From NCBI RefSeq assembly GCF_947496515.1, contig NZ_CANMDB010000014.1:36885-100884 (forward strand): DNA of 64,000 nt, in the 5' to 3' direction. This DNA comes from an uncultured Roseobacter sp. (GTDB taxonomy: Bacteria; Pseudomonadota; Alphaproteobacteria; Rhodobacterales; Rhodobacteraceae). Both the position numbers and the translations under genes were made by a program. Shown here piece after piece: positions 24,986-34,780 of the stretch (position 1 is its first letter; every line of letters starts with the position of its first letter). The notes beneath the pieces were generated by a model. It saw nothing but the letters and a program-made list of their open reading frames with translations. It ran no database searches and was not told where the DNA came from.

Positions 24986-25990
24986 TCACCGCAGGATCAG
25001 AGGCGGCAGGCGCGCCAGCGGCACAAACCCCAGCAGGACAAGACCGTCTCGCACCGTCAGCGTCACGTCGATACTTGTCGGATCTCCCGTGGCTCGGGCC
25101 AGCGCCGCCAGCACGGTTTCGGCCTGCGGGGCGACGGCCTCTGGAAGCACGCCCGCCGCACCTGCGAGGGTCAGCATCTCGCGCCAGTTGCGCGCCTGCA
25201 TCGAGACTGTACCGCTGGCAATTCCACTGGCGTCGATCTCCAGATCCGCTGCCGCGCGCAGGCTCAGCTGGCCCCAGACCACTTCTGCAAGATCGAGCTG
25301 AATTTGGCGGGGTTGCGGGCGGGCAACCTCGACCGCACGGCGGTCCCATGGCCGGTCGAAGGTGACCTGCATCGCGAGACCAAACCGCTCAAAGCTCAGC
25401 GGCCAGTCGTCCGGGATGCGCAGCTGCGTGCGCAAGACGGGACCGGGGCGAAAGCCCGCGGCATCGGCGCTGAGTACGTATCGGTCGGGCGTGTTCTGCA
25501 ACAGTGCAAACCGGGCGCTCAGGCTATCGCCGAGCAGCAAGTCACCTGATTGAGCCCCCAGGACCCAAGACCTCGCATCGAGGGTCAGATGCGCCAACGC
25601 GAGATCTGTCCCCGGTCTGAGGCTGAGGGCACCGATGCCCTCTGTCACCACCAGCGTAGTGCGCCCCACCGGACTGGCGAAGACAATGTCATCCGGTGGT
25701 AGCATCAGGGTCAGATCCCCCGGCCACCAGGCAGGTGCTGCGACCCTCAGCGCGCTGGCGGTGACGGCAACGCCTGTCTGCGGGTCGGCAAGTGCCGGCA
25801 GCTGTACCTCGGCCTCGAAAGACAGCGGAAACCCGGTGATCTCAAAGGCGCTGTAGTCCGCTTGCCACCCTTCGGCGCGCCGCGCCTCGAACCAATCGGC
25901 CACCCGGTCTTCCGTGCGGGCCGCTGCCCAGACCCACCAGCCACTCCACCCGAGCGCCAGCACTACGAAGACCCAAATCACCCGGCGCAT
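24986..25990 (-). CDS. DUF2125 domain protein, membrane-anchored
   Basis: A 334-residue protein with one N-terminal membrane anchor (residues 4-25, VIWVFVVLALGWSGWWVWAA) and a long beta-rich outer part. RVADWFEARRAEGWQADYSA and TGFPLSFEAEVQLPALADP fit the DUF2125 family of alphaproteobacteria. The outer part resembles AsmA-like lipid-handling proteins in its strand pattern; that is inference. The start ATG at 25990 follows AAAGGGGG. The gene is divergent from chaC, with 66 bases between the starts. Confidence 0.8.
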   Translation of the reverse strand: MRRVIWVFVVLALGWSGWWVWAAARTEDRVADWFEARRAEGWQADYSAFEITGFPLSFEAEVQLPALADPQTGVAVTASALRVAAPAWWPGDLTLMLPPDDIVFASPVGRTTLVVTEGIGALSLRPGTDLALAHLTLDARSWVLGAQSGDLLLGDSLSARFALLQNTPDRYVLSADAAGFRPGPVLRTQLRIPDDWPLSFERFGLAMQVTFDRPWDRRAVEVARPQPRQIQLDLAEVVWGQLSLRAAADLEIDASGIASGTVSMQARNWREMLTLAGAAGVLPEAVAPQAETVLAALARATGDPTSIDVTLTVRDGLVLLGFVPLARLPPLILR

Positions 25991-26056
25991 CCACGCCCCC
26001 TTTGCCTTTCCGTCTGAATTGAGGTTTACGCAAAGCGCACAAGGAGAACCAGCGCG

Positions 26057-26587
26057 ATGACGATGTGGGTGTTTGGCTACGGCAGCCTGCTCTGGAAGCC
26101 GGGTTTTGACGTGGCCGAGCAGGTGCTGGCCACGCTGCCGGGCTACGCGCGGTCGTTTTGCATGTGGTCGATCCACCACCGGGGCACTGAGGAGGCGCCA
26201 GGTCTGGTGCTGGCGCTCGATGAAGATCCCGCCCACGCCTGCGAAGGGGTGGCACTGGCCGTGCACGAGGGGCAGGAGAACGCAACACTTGCCTACCTGC
26301 GGGAGCGAGAGCTGATTTCGTCCGCCTATGTGGAAAAGACCGTGGATCTCGACCTCGCAGACGGCAGACGGGTCACCGCGCTGGCCTACGTGATCAACCC
26401 GGGTCACGCTCAATACTGCGGTGGCATGCCGCTGGAAGAGCAGGCGCAGGTTATCGCCCGGGCACAGGGTGGCATGGGGCCAAATACCGAGTACCTCTAC
26501 AACACCGCGCAACATCTGGCGGAGATTGGCCTGCACGATCCGGAACTGGAATGGCTCAGTCAGCGGGTCGCCACCTTGAGCGCATAA
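26057..26587 (+). CDS. chaC: ChaC-like gamma-glutamylcyclotransferase
   Basis: A 176-residue cytoplasmic enzyme expected to split glutathione into 5-oxoproline and Cys-Gly. The N-terminal substrate loop VFGYGSLLWKPGF holds the YGSL motif, and the hallmark SFCMWSIHHRGTEEAPGLVL follows. The mid-region RERELISSAYVEK supplies a conserved Glu in the ChaC family. Start ATG follows AAGGAGA. It is divergent from the DUF2125 gene and lies upstream of the MotA-like gene on the same strand, 76 bases away. Confidence 0.92.
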   Translation: MTMWVFGYGSLLWKPGFDVAEQVLATLPGYARSFCMWSIHHRGTEEAPGLVLALDEDPAHACEGVALAVHEGQENATLAYLRERELISSAYVEKTVDLDLADGRRVTALAYVINPGHAQYCGGMPLEEQAQVIARAQGGMGPNTEYLYNTAQHLAEIGLHDPELEWLSQRVATLSA

Positions 26588-26663
26588 ATGCTTGGTGCCC
26601 CCCGGACGTTTGGGTGTAAGCTGCCGCCAGAGCAGTAGAATACCGCGCGAGGAGAACAAGCGC

Positions 26664-27848
26664 ATGGCAATGCCAGACTTGGAGGCACGACCGGTCTTTT
26701 CTCAACCGGTACGGCAAATCTCGCTGATGCTGATCGTGCTGGGCCTGTCCGGCTTCGGCAGCTTTCTTGCCTTGCCACGGGTTCTGCCGGTGTTTCAGGC
26801 GAACCCGTATCTCAACGGGTTCATTCTCTTCGTCTTTTTTATCGGGGTGCTGGCCTGTTTTTATCAGGTCCTGCAACTGATCGGGTCCGTGCGCTGGATC
26901 GAACGTTTCGCCTCCGGCACGCTGGATGCCAGCATCAAGGCGCCGCAACTGCTGGCGCCACTGGCGGCACTGCTGCGCTCACGTGGCGCGCGGATGCAAG
27001 TCAACGCCAGTTCCACACGCTCCATCCTGGATTCGGTCGCCACCCGGATTGATGAGGCGCGGGAGATCACGCGCTACATCGTCAACATGCTGATTTTCCT
27101 TGGCCTTTTGGGAACCTTCTATGGTCTGGCCACAACGGTTCCCGCCGTGGTCGACACCATCCGGAGTCTCGCACCGCAGGACGGCGAGGGCGGTGTGGAC
27201 GTCTTCAACCGGCTGATGAGCGGTCTGGAGGCGCAACTGGGCGGCATGGGCGTGGCCTTTGCATCCTCTCTGCTGGGGCTTGCAGGCTCACTGGTCGTGG
27301 GATTGCTGGAGCTTTTTGCCGGGCACGGTCAGAACCGCTTTTACCGGGAGCTGGAAGAATGGCTCAGCTCCATCACCCGCGTGGGCTTCACCTCCGGCGA
27401 TGAGGCTGCCGGGGATCAGGGCGCACTGGCCAGCGTCGTCGAACACATGGTTGAACAGATGGAAAGCCTGCAGCAGATGTTCCAGAACTCGGACGTCAGT
27501 CGGTCCGAGATCAACCAGAACCTCGGGACGCTCACGGCCTCCATTGAGCGGATGACCGGCAAGATGGATGGTATGGACCCCGCAAGTGCGGCCCTTGAGC
27601 GGGTGGCCGCGGGGCAGGAGCGGTTGATCACCGCCATCGAGAACCAGCAGATGGGCGAGGGGATCGACGCGGAAAGCCGCATGCGGTTGCGGTCGATTGA
27701 TGTGCAGATGCTGCGGATCCTCGAAGAAATTTCCGCCGGGCGCGAAGAGAGCATGGGCGAGTTGCGGCGCGACATTTCGCGGCTGGCCGACGCTCTACGT
27801 GACCGACCGTCCCGCAACATCACACCGCTAAACTCGGGGGATGGCTGA
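26664..27848 (+). CDS. MotA/TolQ/ExbB-type proton channel protein, orphan
   Basis: A 394-residue inner-membrane protein with four hydrophobic segments at about residues 20-38, 50-70, 139-162 and 196-220. The third has FLGLLGTFYGLATTVPAV, and the fourth GGMGVAFASSLLGLAGSLVV; both are the pore-forming blocks of the MotA/TolQ/ExbB family. A long helical, charged cytoplasmic tail follows (residues about 225-394), longer than in ExbB. Start ATG follows GAGGAGA. The partner at 27851 starts 2 bases after the stop, so the two should form one proton-driven complex. No flagellar, ton or tol genes are near, so the driven process is unknown. Confidence 0.85.
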   Translation: MAMPDLEARPVFSQPVRQISLMLIVLGLSGFGSFLALPRVLPVFQANPYLNGFILFVFFIGVLACFYQVLQLIGSVRWIERFASGTLDASIKAPQLLAPLAALLRSRGARMQVNASSTRSILDSVATRIDEAREITRYIVNMLIFLGLLGTFYGLATTVPAVVDTIRSLAPQDGEGGVDVFNRLMSGLEAQLGGMGVAFASSLLGLAGSLVVGLLELFAGHGQNRFYRELEEWLSSITRVGFTSGDEAAGDQGALASVVEHMVEQMESLQQMFQNSDVSRSEINQNLGTLTASIERMTGKMDGMDPASAALERVAAGQERLITAIENQQMGEGIDAESRMRLRSIDVQMLRILEEISAGREESMGELRRDISRLADALRDRPSRNITPLNSGDG

Positions 27849-27850
27849 GC

Positions 27851-29671
27851 ATGGCACTGTCGCGCAGGACGGGCACTCGGTTCCAGGGGTCGATCTGGCC
27901 GGGGTTCGTCGATGCGATGACGGGGCTGTTGCTGGTGCTGATGTTCGTGCTGTCGATCTTCATGATCGTGCAGTTCGTCCTGACCGAACGGATCACCGGC
28001 CAGGAAACGGAGCTGGATGCACTGGCAGGCGAGGTCGCGGCGCTGTCGCGCGCTTTGGGCCTTGAGGAAGCAACCTCTGCCCGGCTGCAGGACCGGGTTG
28101 GCGCGCTCAGCGGGTCGCTATCGGACGCGCAAGCGCAGATCGCCGCGTTGACGGCAACGCGGGATGCGCAAAGCGCCCAACTCGCGCAGGCCGAAACCCG
28201 GCTGACCCGCTTTGAGGCGCAGGTCGCGGCCTTGATCGCTGAGCGGGATACCGCGCTTGGCACCGTCGCGGCGCTGGAGGATCGGGAGGCTGCGTTGCTG
28301 AGCGAGCAGGAGGCTCTCAATCTGGCGCTGTCGTCCGCACGCAGCGAGATCGACGCTCAGACCGAGGCTGCGCGCCTGGCGGCGGCACGGCGCGAGGCGC
28401 TTGATGCGCTGGTGGCGGACCTGCAGGCGCGCAATCGCGAAACCGAAGGGGAGGTGGCGCGGCTGGGCTCGGAACTGGCGGCCGCTCAGGATGCACTGAG
28501 TGCCGAAGAAGCCGCCCGATTGACAGAGGCCGCGGCGGCAGAAGCGCTGCGCGCCCGGCTGGAAAATGCCGGCGCGGAACTGACGGCCATGACCCTGTCA
28601 CTGGAGGCGCAGCGGCGCGAGGCGGAAGAGACGCTGACACTTCTGGCCGCTGCCCGCGCCGCCGAGGAGGCGTTGGACGCGCAACTGGAGGAGGTGCTCG
28701 CGAAAGTGGCGGGGCTGGAGCAATCGGCGGAGGAGACCGACCAGCTGCGCGCCGAGGTGCGCGCACGGCAGGAGGCTTTGGCACTCACCCAAGAAGAGCG
28801 CGATGCGCTACGTGCCCGACTGGCTGATGCGCTGGCTGCCCGTCAGGCCGCCGAGCGCACCGCCGAAACCGTTGAGAGCGAGGCCGAACGCACCGCCGCC
28901 CTGCTCGCCGAAGCCCGTCGCGCCCTCAGCACCGAGACCGACACAAGCGCTGCCGCGAAACGGCAAACGGAGCTGCTCAACCAGCAGGTCGCCGCGCTGC
29001 GGGCGCAGCTTGGCGATGTTCAGGCGCTGCTTGATGATGCGGTGGCGCGGGATGCGGCCTCCCAGGTCCGGCTGCAGACGCTTGGGGCGGATCTCAACAC
29101 GGCGCTGGCGCGGGTCGCGGCAGAGCAACGCCGCCGTGCGGAGTTGGAGGAGGCCGAGCGTAAGCGGTTGGAGGAAGAGGCCGCGCGTCTGGCAGCCGAG
29201 ACCAAGGATCTGGAGCAGTATCGTTCGGAGTTTTTTGGCCGCTTGCGGGATGTTCTGGGACGTCAGGAAGGGGTTCGGATCGAGGGAGATCGCTTTGTCT
29301 TTTCCTCCGAGGTTTTGTTTGATCCGGGCAGCGCCGTTTTATCAGATGAAGGACAGGCAGAGATTGCGAAGGTGGCGGGTATCATTGCGGGTGTGGCAGA
29401 TGAGATCCCGCCTGAGATCGACTGGATTATCCGGGTGGATGGTCATACCGACAATGTCCCGCTGTCAGGTTTCGGTGCTTTTGCTGACAACTGGGAGTTA
29501 AGCCAAGGCAGGGCACTGTCCGTGGTTCGCTACATGGTTGATGCGCTCGGTATCCCCCCGCAGCGGCTGGCTGCGAACGGGTTTGGTCAATACCAGCCAG
29601 TTGCCGCTGGCGATACCGAGGAAGCGCGGGCCCAAAACCGCCGGATTGAGCTCAAGTTCACGGAGCAGTAG
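27851..29671 (+). CDS. MotB-like protein with giant coiled coil and OmpA-type domain
   Basis: A 606-residue protein. One membrane span lies at about residues 18-42 and starts with WPGFVDAMTGLLLVLMFVL; Asp21 sits where MotB and TolR carry their proton-binding Asp. Residues about 45-460 are an Ala/Glu/Arg-rich heptad-like coiled coil. Residues about 461-606 are an OmpA-type peptidoglycan-binding domain with LFDPGSAVLSDEG, RVDGHTDNVPL, NWELSQGRALSV and AQNRRIELKF. It should be the stator rod of a proton motor anchored to the cell wall. The coiled coil is far longer than in MotB or TolR. The next 0.8 kb has no intact gene. Confidence 0.85.
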   Translation: MALSRRTGTRFQGSIWPGFVDAMTGLLLVLMFVLSIFMIVQFVLTERITGQETELDALAGEVAALSRALGLEEATSARLQDRVGALSGSLSDAQAQIAALTATRDAQSAQLAQAETRLTRFEAQVAALIAERDTALGTVAALEDREAALLSEQEALNLALSSARSEIDAQTEAARLAAARREALDALVADLQARNRETEGEVARLGSELAAAQDALSAEEAARLTEAAAAEALRARLENAGAELTAMTLSLEAQRREAEETLTLLAAARAAEEALDAQLEEVLAKVAGLEQSAEETDQLRAEVRARQEALALTQEERDALRARLADALAARQAAERTAETVESEAERTAALLAEARRALSTETDTSAAAKRQTELLNQQVAALRAQLGDVQALLDDAVARDAASQVRLQTLGADLNTALARVAAEQRRRAELEEAERKRLEEEAARLAAETKDLEQYRSEFFGRLRDVLGRQEGVRIEGDRFVFSSEVLFDPGSAVLSDEGQAEIAKVAGIIAGVADEIPPEIDWIIRVDGHTDNVPLSGFGAFADNWELSQGRALSVVRYMVDALGIPPQRLAANGFGQYQPVAAGDTEEARAQNRRIELKFTEQ

Positions 29672-29757
29672 GCACGCACTGTTTTTCGTGAGGGTGGTTC
29701 TTGCAACGCGAAACGTATTGATGATGGCTCAAGTGTCGTTGCTACGTTTCCCTCTAT

Positions 29758-29949
29758 CTCTGTTTCCATCATCTCTTTTCTAAAGGCTCAGCTCGGGGTG
29801 CGCCATCCACGGCATTTTTTGGGTGTGCCGTTCAGGCAGTCGCAAATCGCCTTATTGCGATTTAAGAGCGCCGCCAGTTGCGTGTCTCGCGGCAGATATC
29901 GGCATGCGCGCTTGTTCAAGTTCTTGGCTGAACCCTTCTGCCAGGGCGC
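29758..29949 (-). pseudogene. C-terminal remnant of an IS30-type transposase
   Basis: Translated on the minus strand, this stretch reads APWQKGSAKNLNKR, then CRYLPRDTQLAALLN, AICDCLNGTPKKC and RGWRTPS, a stop at 29790-29788, then AFRKEMM. IS30-family transposases end with PWQKGSVENxNKR, RRxLPR, LNxTPRKCLGWRTPAEVFxEEMM, so the alignment runs through the internal stop (GAG changed to TGA fits). Only the last 60 or so residues remain, with no start, no catalytic core and no terminal repeats seen. It is a dead mobile-element scar. Confidence 0.75.
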
Positions 29950-30087
29950 TTAGCCACATAGCACCAGCGCGCGGTCCATGGCCTCCAGATCGGCCTCGAG
30001 AGCGTCTGGGGTTTTCGGCGCGACCTTGTGCTGGCCTCCTGTTATCTCAGCGCGCTTCTTGGTCAGTCCGTGGATGGTGCTTTGCAT
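29950..30087 (-). pseudogene. short degenerate frame, possible mobile-element-associated gene remnant
   Basis: A 45-codon frame starts ATG at 30087 and opens MQSTIHGLTKKRAEITGG, ending in a helical DALEADLEAMDRALVLCG. The KRAEI-TG...DLEAMDRAL layout resembles small coiled-coil proteins often seen next to integrase or transposase genes in alphaproteobacteria, which are usually much longer. Its stop abuts the IS30 remnant in the same frame. I recall that family only loosely, so the identity is tentative. No good ribosome site is visible. Confidence 0.4.
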
Positions 30088-30481
30088 GCCTACGTTATGG
30101 TCTCATGCGGGCCGATTGTTCAGATAGACTATTGGTGCGTTTTACACCTAAGGTCGGCAATCTGAGCGATGGTGGCCGAAGTTCTACTCCACTGTTGGGA
30201 CCTCAAATGACAACGTCCCGAGTGTTGCGATTGGAAAACAAGAACCCGCTGGAACGAAAAGCGGGAAGCATACAGATCCTGAACGACGAATAGTTGCTGA
30301 GCCACCGGCATCAGCCTTTCCGGCCGACCGTATTCGCGCCGTGTGAGTTCAGCGATTTTCTATACAAGCAATCGGAGCAAACCTTGCAATTCAACGCGCA
30401 GCTCAAACAATAACAGGTCCCGTCGCTGTCACGTCTTTTGATCAGCTGACGGCACAGACTTATTTTCATGGACGACAGGCT
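30088..30481. other. stretch without recognisable gene
   Basis: About 390 bases between the transposase scar and the clpA terminator. Only short, unconserved-looking frames are present on either strand. Composition is more A+T-rich than the flanks. It is probably decayed insertion DNA; nothing functional was seen. Confidence 0.5.
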
Positions 30482-30511
30482 CAAAAGCCCGCGGCATAGT
30501 GCGCCGCGGGC
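30482..30511 (-). terminator. clpA terminator
   Basis: A 9-bp stem GCCCGCGGC / GCCGCGGGC with a 7-base loop. On the minus strand it is followed by TTTTGA, 15 bases beyond the clpA stop, so it ends the clpA transcript. Confidence 0.85.
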
Positions 30512-30525
30512 AGTGCTCCGTCACG

Positions 30526-32847
30526 TTATTCCGCAGTCAACAGCGGTGGTTTGTCACCTGACAGCCTCGGTTTGTCCGGGCCTTCGATTTTCAGGTCGAT
30601 TTCGCCACCCTTGATCCCGACCTTTACGATCCCGCCTTTCGACAGTTTGCCAAAGAGCAGGTCTTCCGCCAGTGGTTTCTTGATGTGTTCCTGGATCACC
30701 CTGCCGAGAGGTCTGGCGCCCATTTTCGCATCATATCCTTTGTCAGCGAGCCACTCTGCCGCAGGCTTGGTCAGTTCAATGGTTACATTGCGGTCCATCA
30801 ACTGAGCTTCGAGCTGTAGCACGAATTTCTCGACCACACGCAGGATCACCTCTTTCGGCAGCGGCGCAAAACTGATCACCGCGTCAAGCCGGTTGCGGAA
30901 TTCAGGCGTGAAGGTTCGTTCGATGGCGGCAGTGTCTTCGCCTTCGCGGCGATCACGACCGAAGCCGATCGCCTCTTTGGCCTGTTCGGCAGCGCCCGCG
31001 TTCGACGTCATGATAAGAACGACGTTCCGGAAGTCGACGGTCCGCCCGTTGTGATCCGTCAGCTTGCCGTGATCCATGACCTGCAGCAGGATGTTGTAGA
31101 CATCCGGATGTGCCTTCTCCATCTCATCGAGAAGCAAGACGCAATGCGGGTGTTGGTCCACCCCATCGGTCAGCATGCCGCCCTGGTCAAAGCCCACATA
31201 GCCGGGAGGCGCGCCGATCAGACGGCTGACCGCGTGTTTCTCCATATACTCCGACATGTCGAACCGCAGCAATTCCACGCCCAGAGTATCGGCAAGCTGC
31301 TTGGCGACTTCGGTCTTGCCGACGCCCGTCGGGCCCGCGAAGAGGTAGTTGCCAATAGGCTTCTCGGGCTCGCGCAGACCGGCCCGCGCCAGCTTGATCG
31401 CCGACGACAGCGCCTCGATCGCCTTGTCCTGACCAAAAACGACCCGTTTCAGCGATCCTTCGAGGTCTTTCAAAACTTCTGCATCGTCCTTGGAGACGTT
31501 TTTCGGTGGAATGCGGGCAATCTTTGCGACCACGTTTTCGATCTCTTTCGTGCCGATCGTCTTGCGCCTTTTTGCGGCGACGACCAGATGCTGTGCAGCA
31601 CCCGCTTCATCGATCACATCAATGGCGCTATCTGGCAGTTTGCGGTCGTTGATATAGCGCGAGGCCAGTTCCACGCTGGTTTTGATCGCGTCCGCCGTAT
31701 ATTTGACCGAGTGGTGATCTTCAAAATAGGGTTTGAGACCACGCAGAATTTTGACGGCATCCTCGACAGAGGGCTCGTTGATGTCGATCTTCTGGAACCG
31801 GCGGCTGAGGGCGCGGTCTTTTTCAAAGTGCTGCCGGAACTCCTTGTAGGTGGTGGAGCCCATGGTCCGCAATTTACCCCCTGCCAGTGCAGGTTTCAGC
31901 AAGTTTGACGCATCCATGGCGCCGCCGGATGTGGCGCCCGCCCCGATGACCGTATGGATTTCATCGATGAAGAGCACCGCATCTTCGTGCTCTTCCAGCT
32001 CTGCAACAACGGCCTTCAACCGCTCTTCAAAGTCGCCCCGGTAGCGTGTGCCGGCAAGCAATGCCCCCATGTCGAGCGAATAGATGGTGGTGTTTTGCAG
32101 GACTTCTGGCGTCTCGCCGGCCACGACCTTGCGCGCCAATCCTTCGGCGATGGCCGTTTTCCCGACGCCGGGATCCCCAACCAGAAGCGGGTTGTTCTTC
32201 CGCCGGCGGCACAGCACCTGAATGCAGCGCTCAACCTCCAGATCCCGCCCGATCAGCGGATCAATATCACCCTCGCGCGATTTGGCATTGAGATCGACGC
32301 AGTATTTCTCCAGCGCGCTCTCTTTCTTTTCGCCTTCGGTGACGCCTTGCGGTTCTTCTTCCTGTTCTGGCGCGCCGGAGACGGGACGTTGTTCGCCGTA
32401 AGCCGGGTCCTTGGCAACGCCGTGCGCGATGAAATTCACTGCATCATATCGTGTCATGTCCTGCTCCTGCAGGAAGTAGGCCGCGTTGCTTTCCCGTTCC
32501 GCAAAGATGGCGACCAGCACGTTCGCGCCCGTCACCTCCGTCCTACCGGAGGATTGTACGTGGATTGCGGCACGCTGGATAACCCGCTGAAACGCGGCGG
32601 TCGGCACCGCTTCGGAGCCGTCCACATCGGTGACGAGATTGCTCAGATCCTCGTCCACGAATTCCACCAGCGTACTGCGCAAATCATCAACGTCGACGCT
32701 GCACGCTTTCATGACACGGGTGGCATCCGGTTCGTCGATCAGCGCCAGAAGCAAGTGCTCCAGCGTTGCGAATTCGTGGCGACGGGCATTGGCAAGCGCC
32801 AGTGCGGAATGGATTGCCTGTTCCAGAGTGGTAGAAAATGAAGGCAC
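30526..32847 (-). CDS. clpA: ATP-dependent Clp protease ATP-binding subunit ClpA
   Basis: A 773-residue AAA+ unfoldase that feeds proteins to ClpP. The N-terminal Clp repeat domain (residues 1-145) binds adaptor and substrates. The first AAA module has GDPGVGKT and VLFIDEIHT, the second GPTGVGKT and VLLLDEMEK. The ClpP-docking tripeptide IGF is seen in [10 protein letters not shown]. The start is GTG at 32847, spaced 10 bases from AAGGAGC; an open frame runs 22 codons further upstream without family similarity. The adaptor gene clpS, often next to clpA, is not adjacent. A CTTGAA motif upstream may belong to a heat-shock promoter. Confidence 0.96.
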   Translation of the reverse strand: MPSFSTTLEQAIHSALALANARRHEFATLEHLLLALIDEPDATRVMKACSVDVDDLRSTLVEFVDEDLSNLVTDVDGSEAVPTAAFQRVIQRAAIHVQSSGRTEVTGANVLVAIFAERESNAAYFLQEQDMTRYDAVNFIAHGVAKDPAYGEQRPVSGAPEQEEEPQGVTEGEKKESALEKYCVDLNAKSREGDIDPLIGRDLEVERCIQVLCRRRKNNPLLVGDPGVGKTAIAEGLARKVVAGETPEVLQNTTIYSLDMGALLAGTRYRGDFEERLKAVVAELEEHEDAVLFIDEIHTVIGAGATSGGAMDASNLLKPALAGGKLRTMGSTTYKEFRQHFEKDRALSRRFQKIDINEPSVEDAVKILRGLKPYFEDHHSVKYTADAIKTSVELASRYINDRKLPDSAIDVIDEAGAAQHLVVAAKRRKTIGTKEIENVVAKIARIPPKNVSKDDAEVLKDLEGSLKRVVFGQDKAIEALSSAIKLARAGLREPEKPIGNYLFAGPTGVGKTEVAKQLADTLGVELLRFDMSEYMEKHAVSRLIGAPPGYVGFDQGGMLTDGVDQHPHCVLLLDEMEKAHPDVYNILLQVMDHGKLTDHNGRTVDFRNVVLIMTSNAGAAEQAKEAIGFGRDRREGEDTAAIERTFTPEFRNRLDAVISFAPLPKEVILRVVEKFVLQLEAQLMDRNVTIELTKPAAEWLADKGYDAKMGARPLGRVIQEHIKKPLAEDLLFGKLSKGGIVKVGIKGGEIDLKIEGPDKPRLSGDKPPLLTAE

Positions 32848-33021
32848 GGCTGGGTGCTCCTTCTGAACGGGGCCGGGTGAGATCCGATTTATATCGATCC
32901 GTACTCCGACCATGGCCTCATAGTATTAGAGTTTGGTTGATCGCAGCGCCGCTTCAAGTTTTTTCTTCTCATTTGCGGTCACAAAATATGTGAAGCGGAC
33001 AAGAAGACTGTCATTTCGGCG

Positions 33022-33789
33022 TCAGAACGCGTCCTTTCTGGCGCGTATTTCGGCAAAAACCTCCACATCGGGAGCGTCCGGCATCTTCAACCGCGCGCGA
33101 ATGTCGCGGTCAGACGCGCGCAGAAAGGGGTTGGTTGCCAGTTCAAGGGCAAGTGTTGATGGGACGGTAGCACCATCCGCAGCGCGCGTCGCACGGATCG
33201 ATGCTTCCCGTGATATAAGTGCGGGATTATCCGGATCAATGGTTAACGCAAACTTAGCGTTGGACGCTGTATATTCATGTCCGGAGCAAATCTGCGTCTC
33301 AGGCGGCAGCGACATCAGCCGATTGAGCGAGGTCCACATCTGTGCAGCCGTCCCTTCAAACAGCCGACCGCATCCAAGCGCCATCAAGCTGTCTGCGGTG
33401 AAAGCCGCTTCGGCATCCGCCACGTAAAATGCGATGTGACCGCTGGTGTGGCCGGGCACATCTATCACCCGAACCGCGTGCCCGGCGAAATCAAAGCTAT
33501 CCTCCCCTCGGTGTGCATGATCCAAAGATGGCAGACGGTGCGTGTCGGCAGCGCCCCCGCGCACCTTTGCGGGAAACTGCGCCAATATCTCGCCCAGCCC
33601 CTGCACGTGATCGTCGTGGTGGTGCGTCAGCCATACCTCCGAAATCCGCCAGTCACGCGCCCGGGCCACCTCAAGGATCGGTGCGGCCTCGGGAACATCG
33701 ATCAGCGCTGTCTGGCCGCTCCCGCTGTCGTGCAACAGAAAGGCGTAGTTGTCCGACAGGCAAGGCACCGTCACGATCTCAAGGCCCAT
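33022..33789 (-). CDS. gloB: hydroxyacylglutathione hydrolase (glyoxalase II)
   Basis: A 255-residue metallo-beta-lactamase-fold hydrolase, second enzyme of methylglyoxal detoxification: it turns S-lactoylglutathione into lactate and glutathione. The metal site is LTHHHDDHVQG at residues about 54-64, with further ligands in DVPGHTSGHIAF, FTADSLMALGCGRLF and CSGHEYT. The start was chosen at MGLEIVTVPC because TTGGAGA lies 8 bases before it; an ATG two codons upstream is too near that site. It is divergent from the methyltransferase gene. ChaC, another glutathione enzyme, is elsewhere in the window. Confidence 0.94.
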   Translation of the reverse strand: MGLEIVTVPCLSDNYAFLLHDSGSGQTALIDVPEAAPILEVARARDWRISEVWLTHHHDDHVQGLGEILAQFPAKVRGGAADTHRLPSLDHAHRGEDSFDFAGHAVRVIDVPGHTSGHIAFYVADAEAAFTADSLMALGCGRLFEGTAAQMWTSLNRLMSLPPETQICSGHEYTASNAKFALTIDPDNPALISREASIRATRAADGATVPSTLALELATNPFLRASDRDIRARLKMPDAPDVEVFAEIRARKDAF

Positions 33790-33853
33790 GGCCATTCTCC
33801 AACGAGTTTGCGACACTATACTTACAGAGTGACGGGAAAAGAGACGGATCGCA

Positions 33854-34588
33854 ATGCATCTGGATGTGCAAGACCTGCGCAACTTCTATTACCGCTCTTC
33901 TCTGGGCCGGGCTGCACAGTCGAGCTTGCGCGGGCGCATGCTGGAGCTTTGGCCCGAAGCGAAAGGTCAGACCGTCGTCGGCTACGGTTTTGCCACACCG
34001 CTGCTGCGTCCCTACCTCAGCCAGGCGCGGCGGGTGATGGCCTTGATGCCGGGGCCGCAGGGGGTCATGCCCTGGCCCGCAGGGCTGCCCAATGTCTCTG
34101 TTCTGACCGAAGAGACCCTCTGGCCGATCGAGACAGGTCACGTGGACAAGCTGGTCATGCTGCACGGGCTTGAAACCTCGGAACGCGCGTCGGACCTGCT
34201 TGAGGAATGCTGGCGGGTGTTGGGCCCCGGGGGGCGGGCGCTGTTCATCGTGCCAAACCGCGCGGGGTTGTGGGCGCGGCGCGACCTCACGCCCTTCGGC
34301 TTCGGGCGTCCCTATTCGCCTGGCCAGCTGGAGACGCAGCTGCGCAAGCATCAGTTCCTCCCCGAACGGCATCTGGGCGCGCTCTACCAGGTGCCCTCGG
34401 CCAGGCGGTGGTGGATGAAGACCGCTGCTGCCTTCGAACGGGTCGGACGGCAGGTGCCCACGATGATGGCTGGCGGCGCGTTCATGGTGGAGGCGACGAA
34501 ACTAGTCTACCCGCCAAAGGGGAAGGTCGAGCCATCGCGCAGCCTGCGACCCTCTGCGGTTCTCAAACCCAGTGCAAAACCCGTCTGA
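33854..34588 (+). CDS. class I SAM-dependent methyltransferase, substrate unknown
   Basis: A 244-residue protein with a Rossmann methyltransferase fold. The region [15 protein letters not shown] (residues about 40-54) stands in the SAM-binding place but lacks the normal GxGxG, and [20 protein letters not shown] near residue 117 is the clear post-motif block. [17 protein letters not shown] resembles the usual acidic loop. Similar proteins are common hypothetical methyltransferases beside gloB in this group, in my recollection. Target unknown. It is divergent from gloB with 64 bases between. Confidence 0.8.
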   Translation: MHLDVQDLRNFYYRSSLGRAAQSSLRGRMLELWPEAKGQTVVGYGFATPLLRPYLSQARRVMALMPGPQGVMPWPAGLPNVSVLTEETLWPIETGHVDKLVMLHGLETSERASDLLEECWRVLGPGGRALFIVPNRAGLWARRDLTPFGFGRPYSPGQLETQLRKHQFLPERHLGALYQVPSARRWWMKTAAAFERVGRQVPTMMAGGAFMVEATKLVYPPKGKVEPSRSLRPSAVLKPSAKPV

Positions 34589-34780
34589 AGCACATCTGCA
34601 TAGAAAAGAGGCAAAAGCGAACTATCTGGACCATTCAAGTGAGTGGGAATCGAGAAAAACGCCGGACCAATTCCACCTTGCCCAGATTTTTTCTGCCATG
34701 CCAAACGGTCGCATCCCGATCAAATATCTGAAAACAAACTGAAAGAGCAAAAGACAAGGGAGATTATCTCATGTTGCGGG

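Noticed and set aside
24986..26665. A 559-codon minus-strand frame covering chaC
   Set aside because: Only the last 334 codons (DUF2125 protein) are real; the upstream part is antisense to chaC.
26664..29671. Interpretation of the MotA/MotB-like pair as a Zorya defence system
   Set aside because: The channel and tail are reminiscent, but no ZorC, ZorD or ZorE-like gene is present and the MotB-like protein is far longer than ZorB.
26664..29671. Interpretation of the same pair as flagellar stator genes
   Set aside because: No flagellar gene is nearby and the proteins have added domains not found in MotA/MotB.
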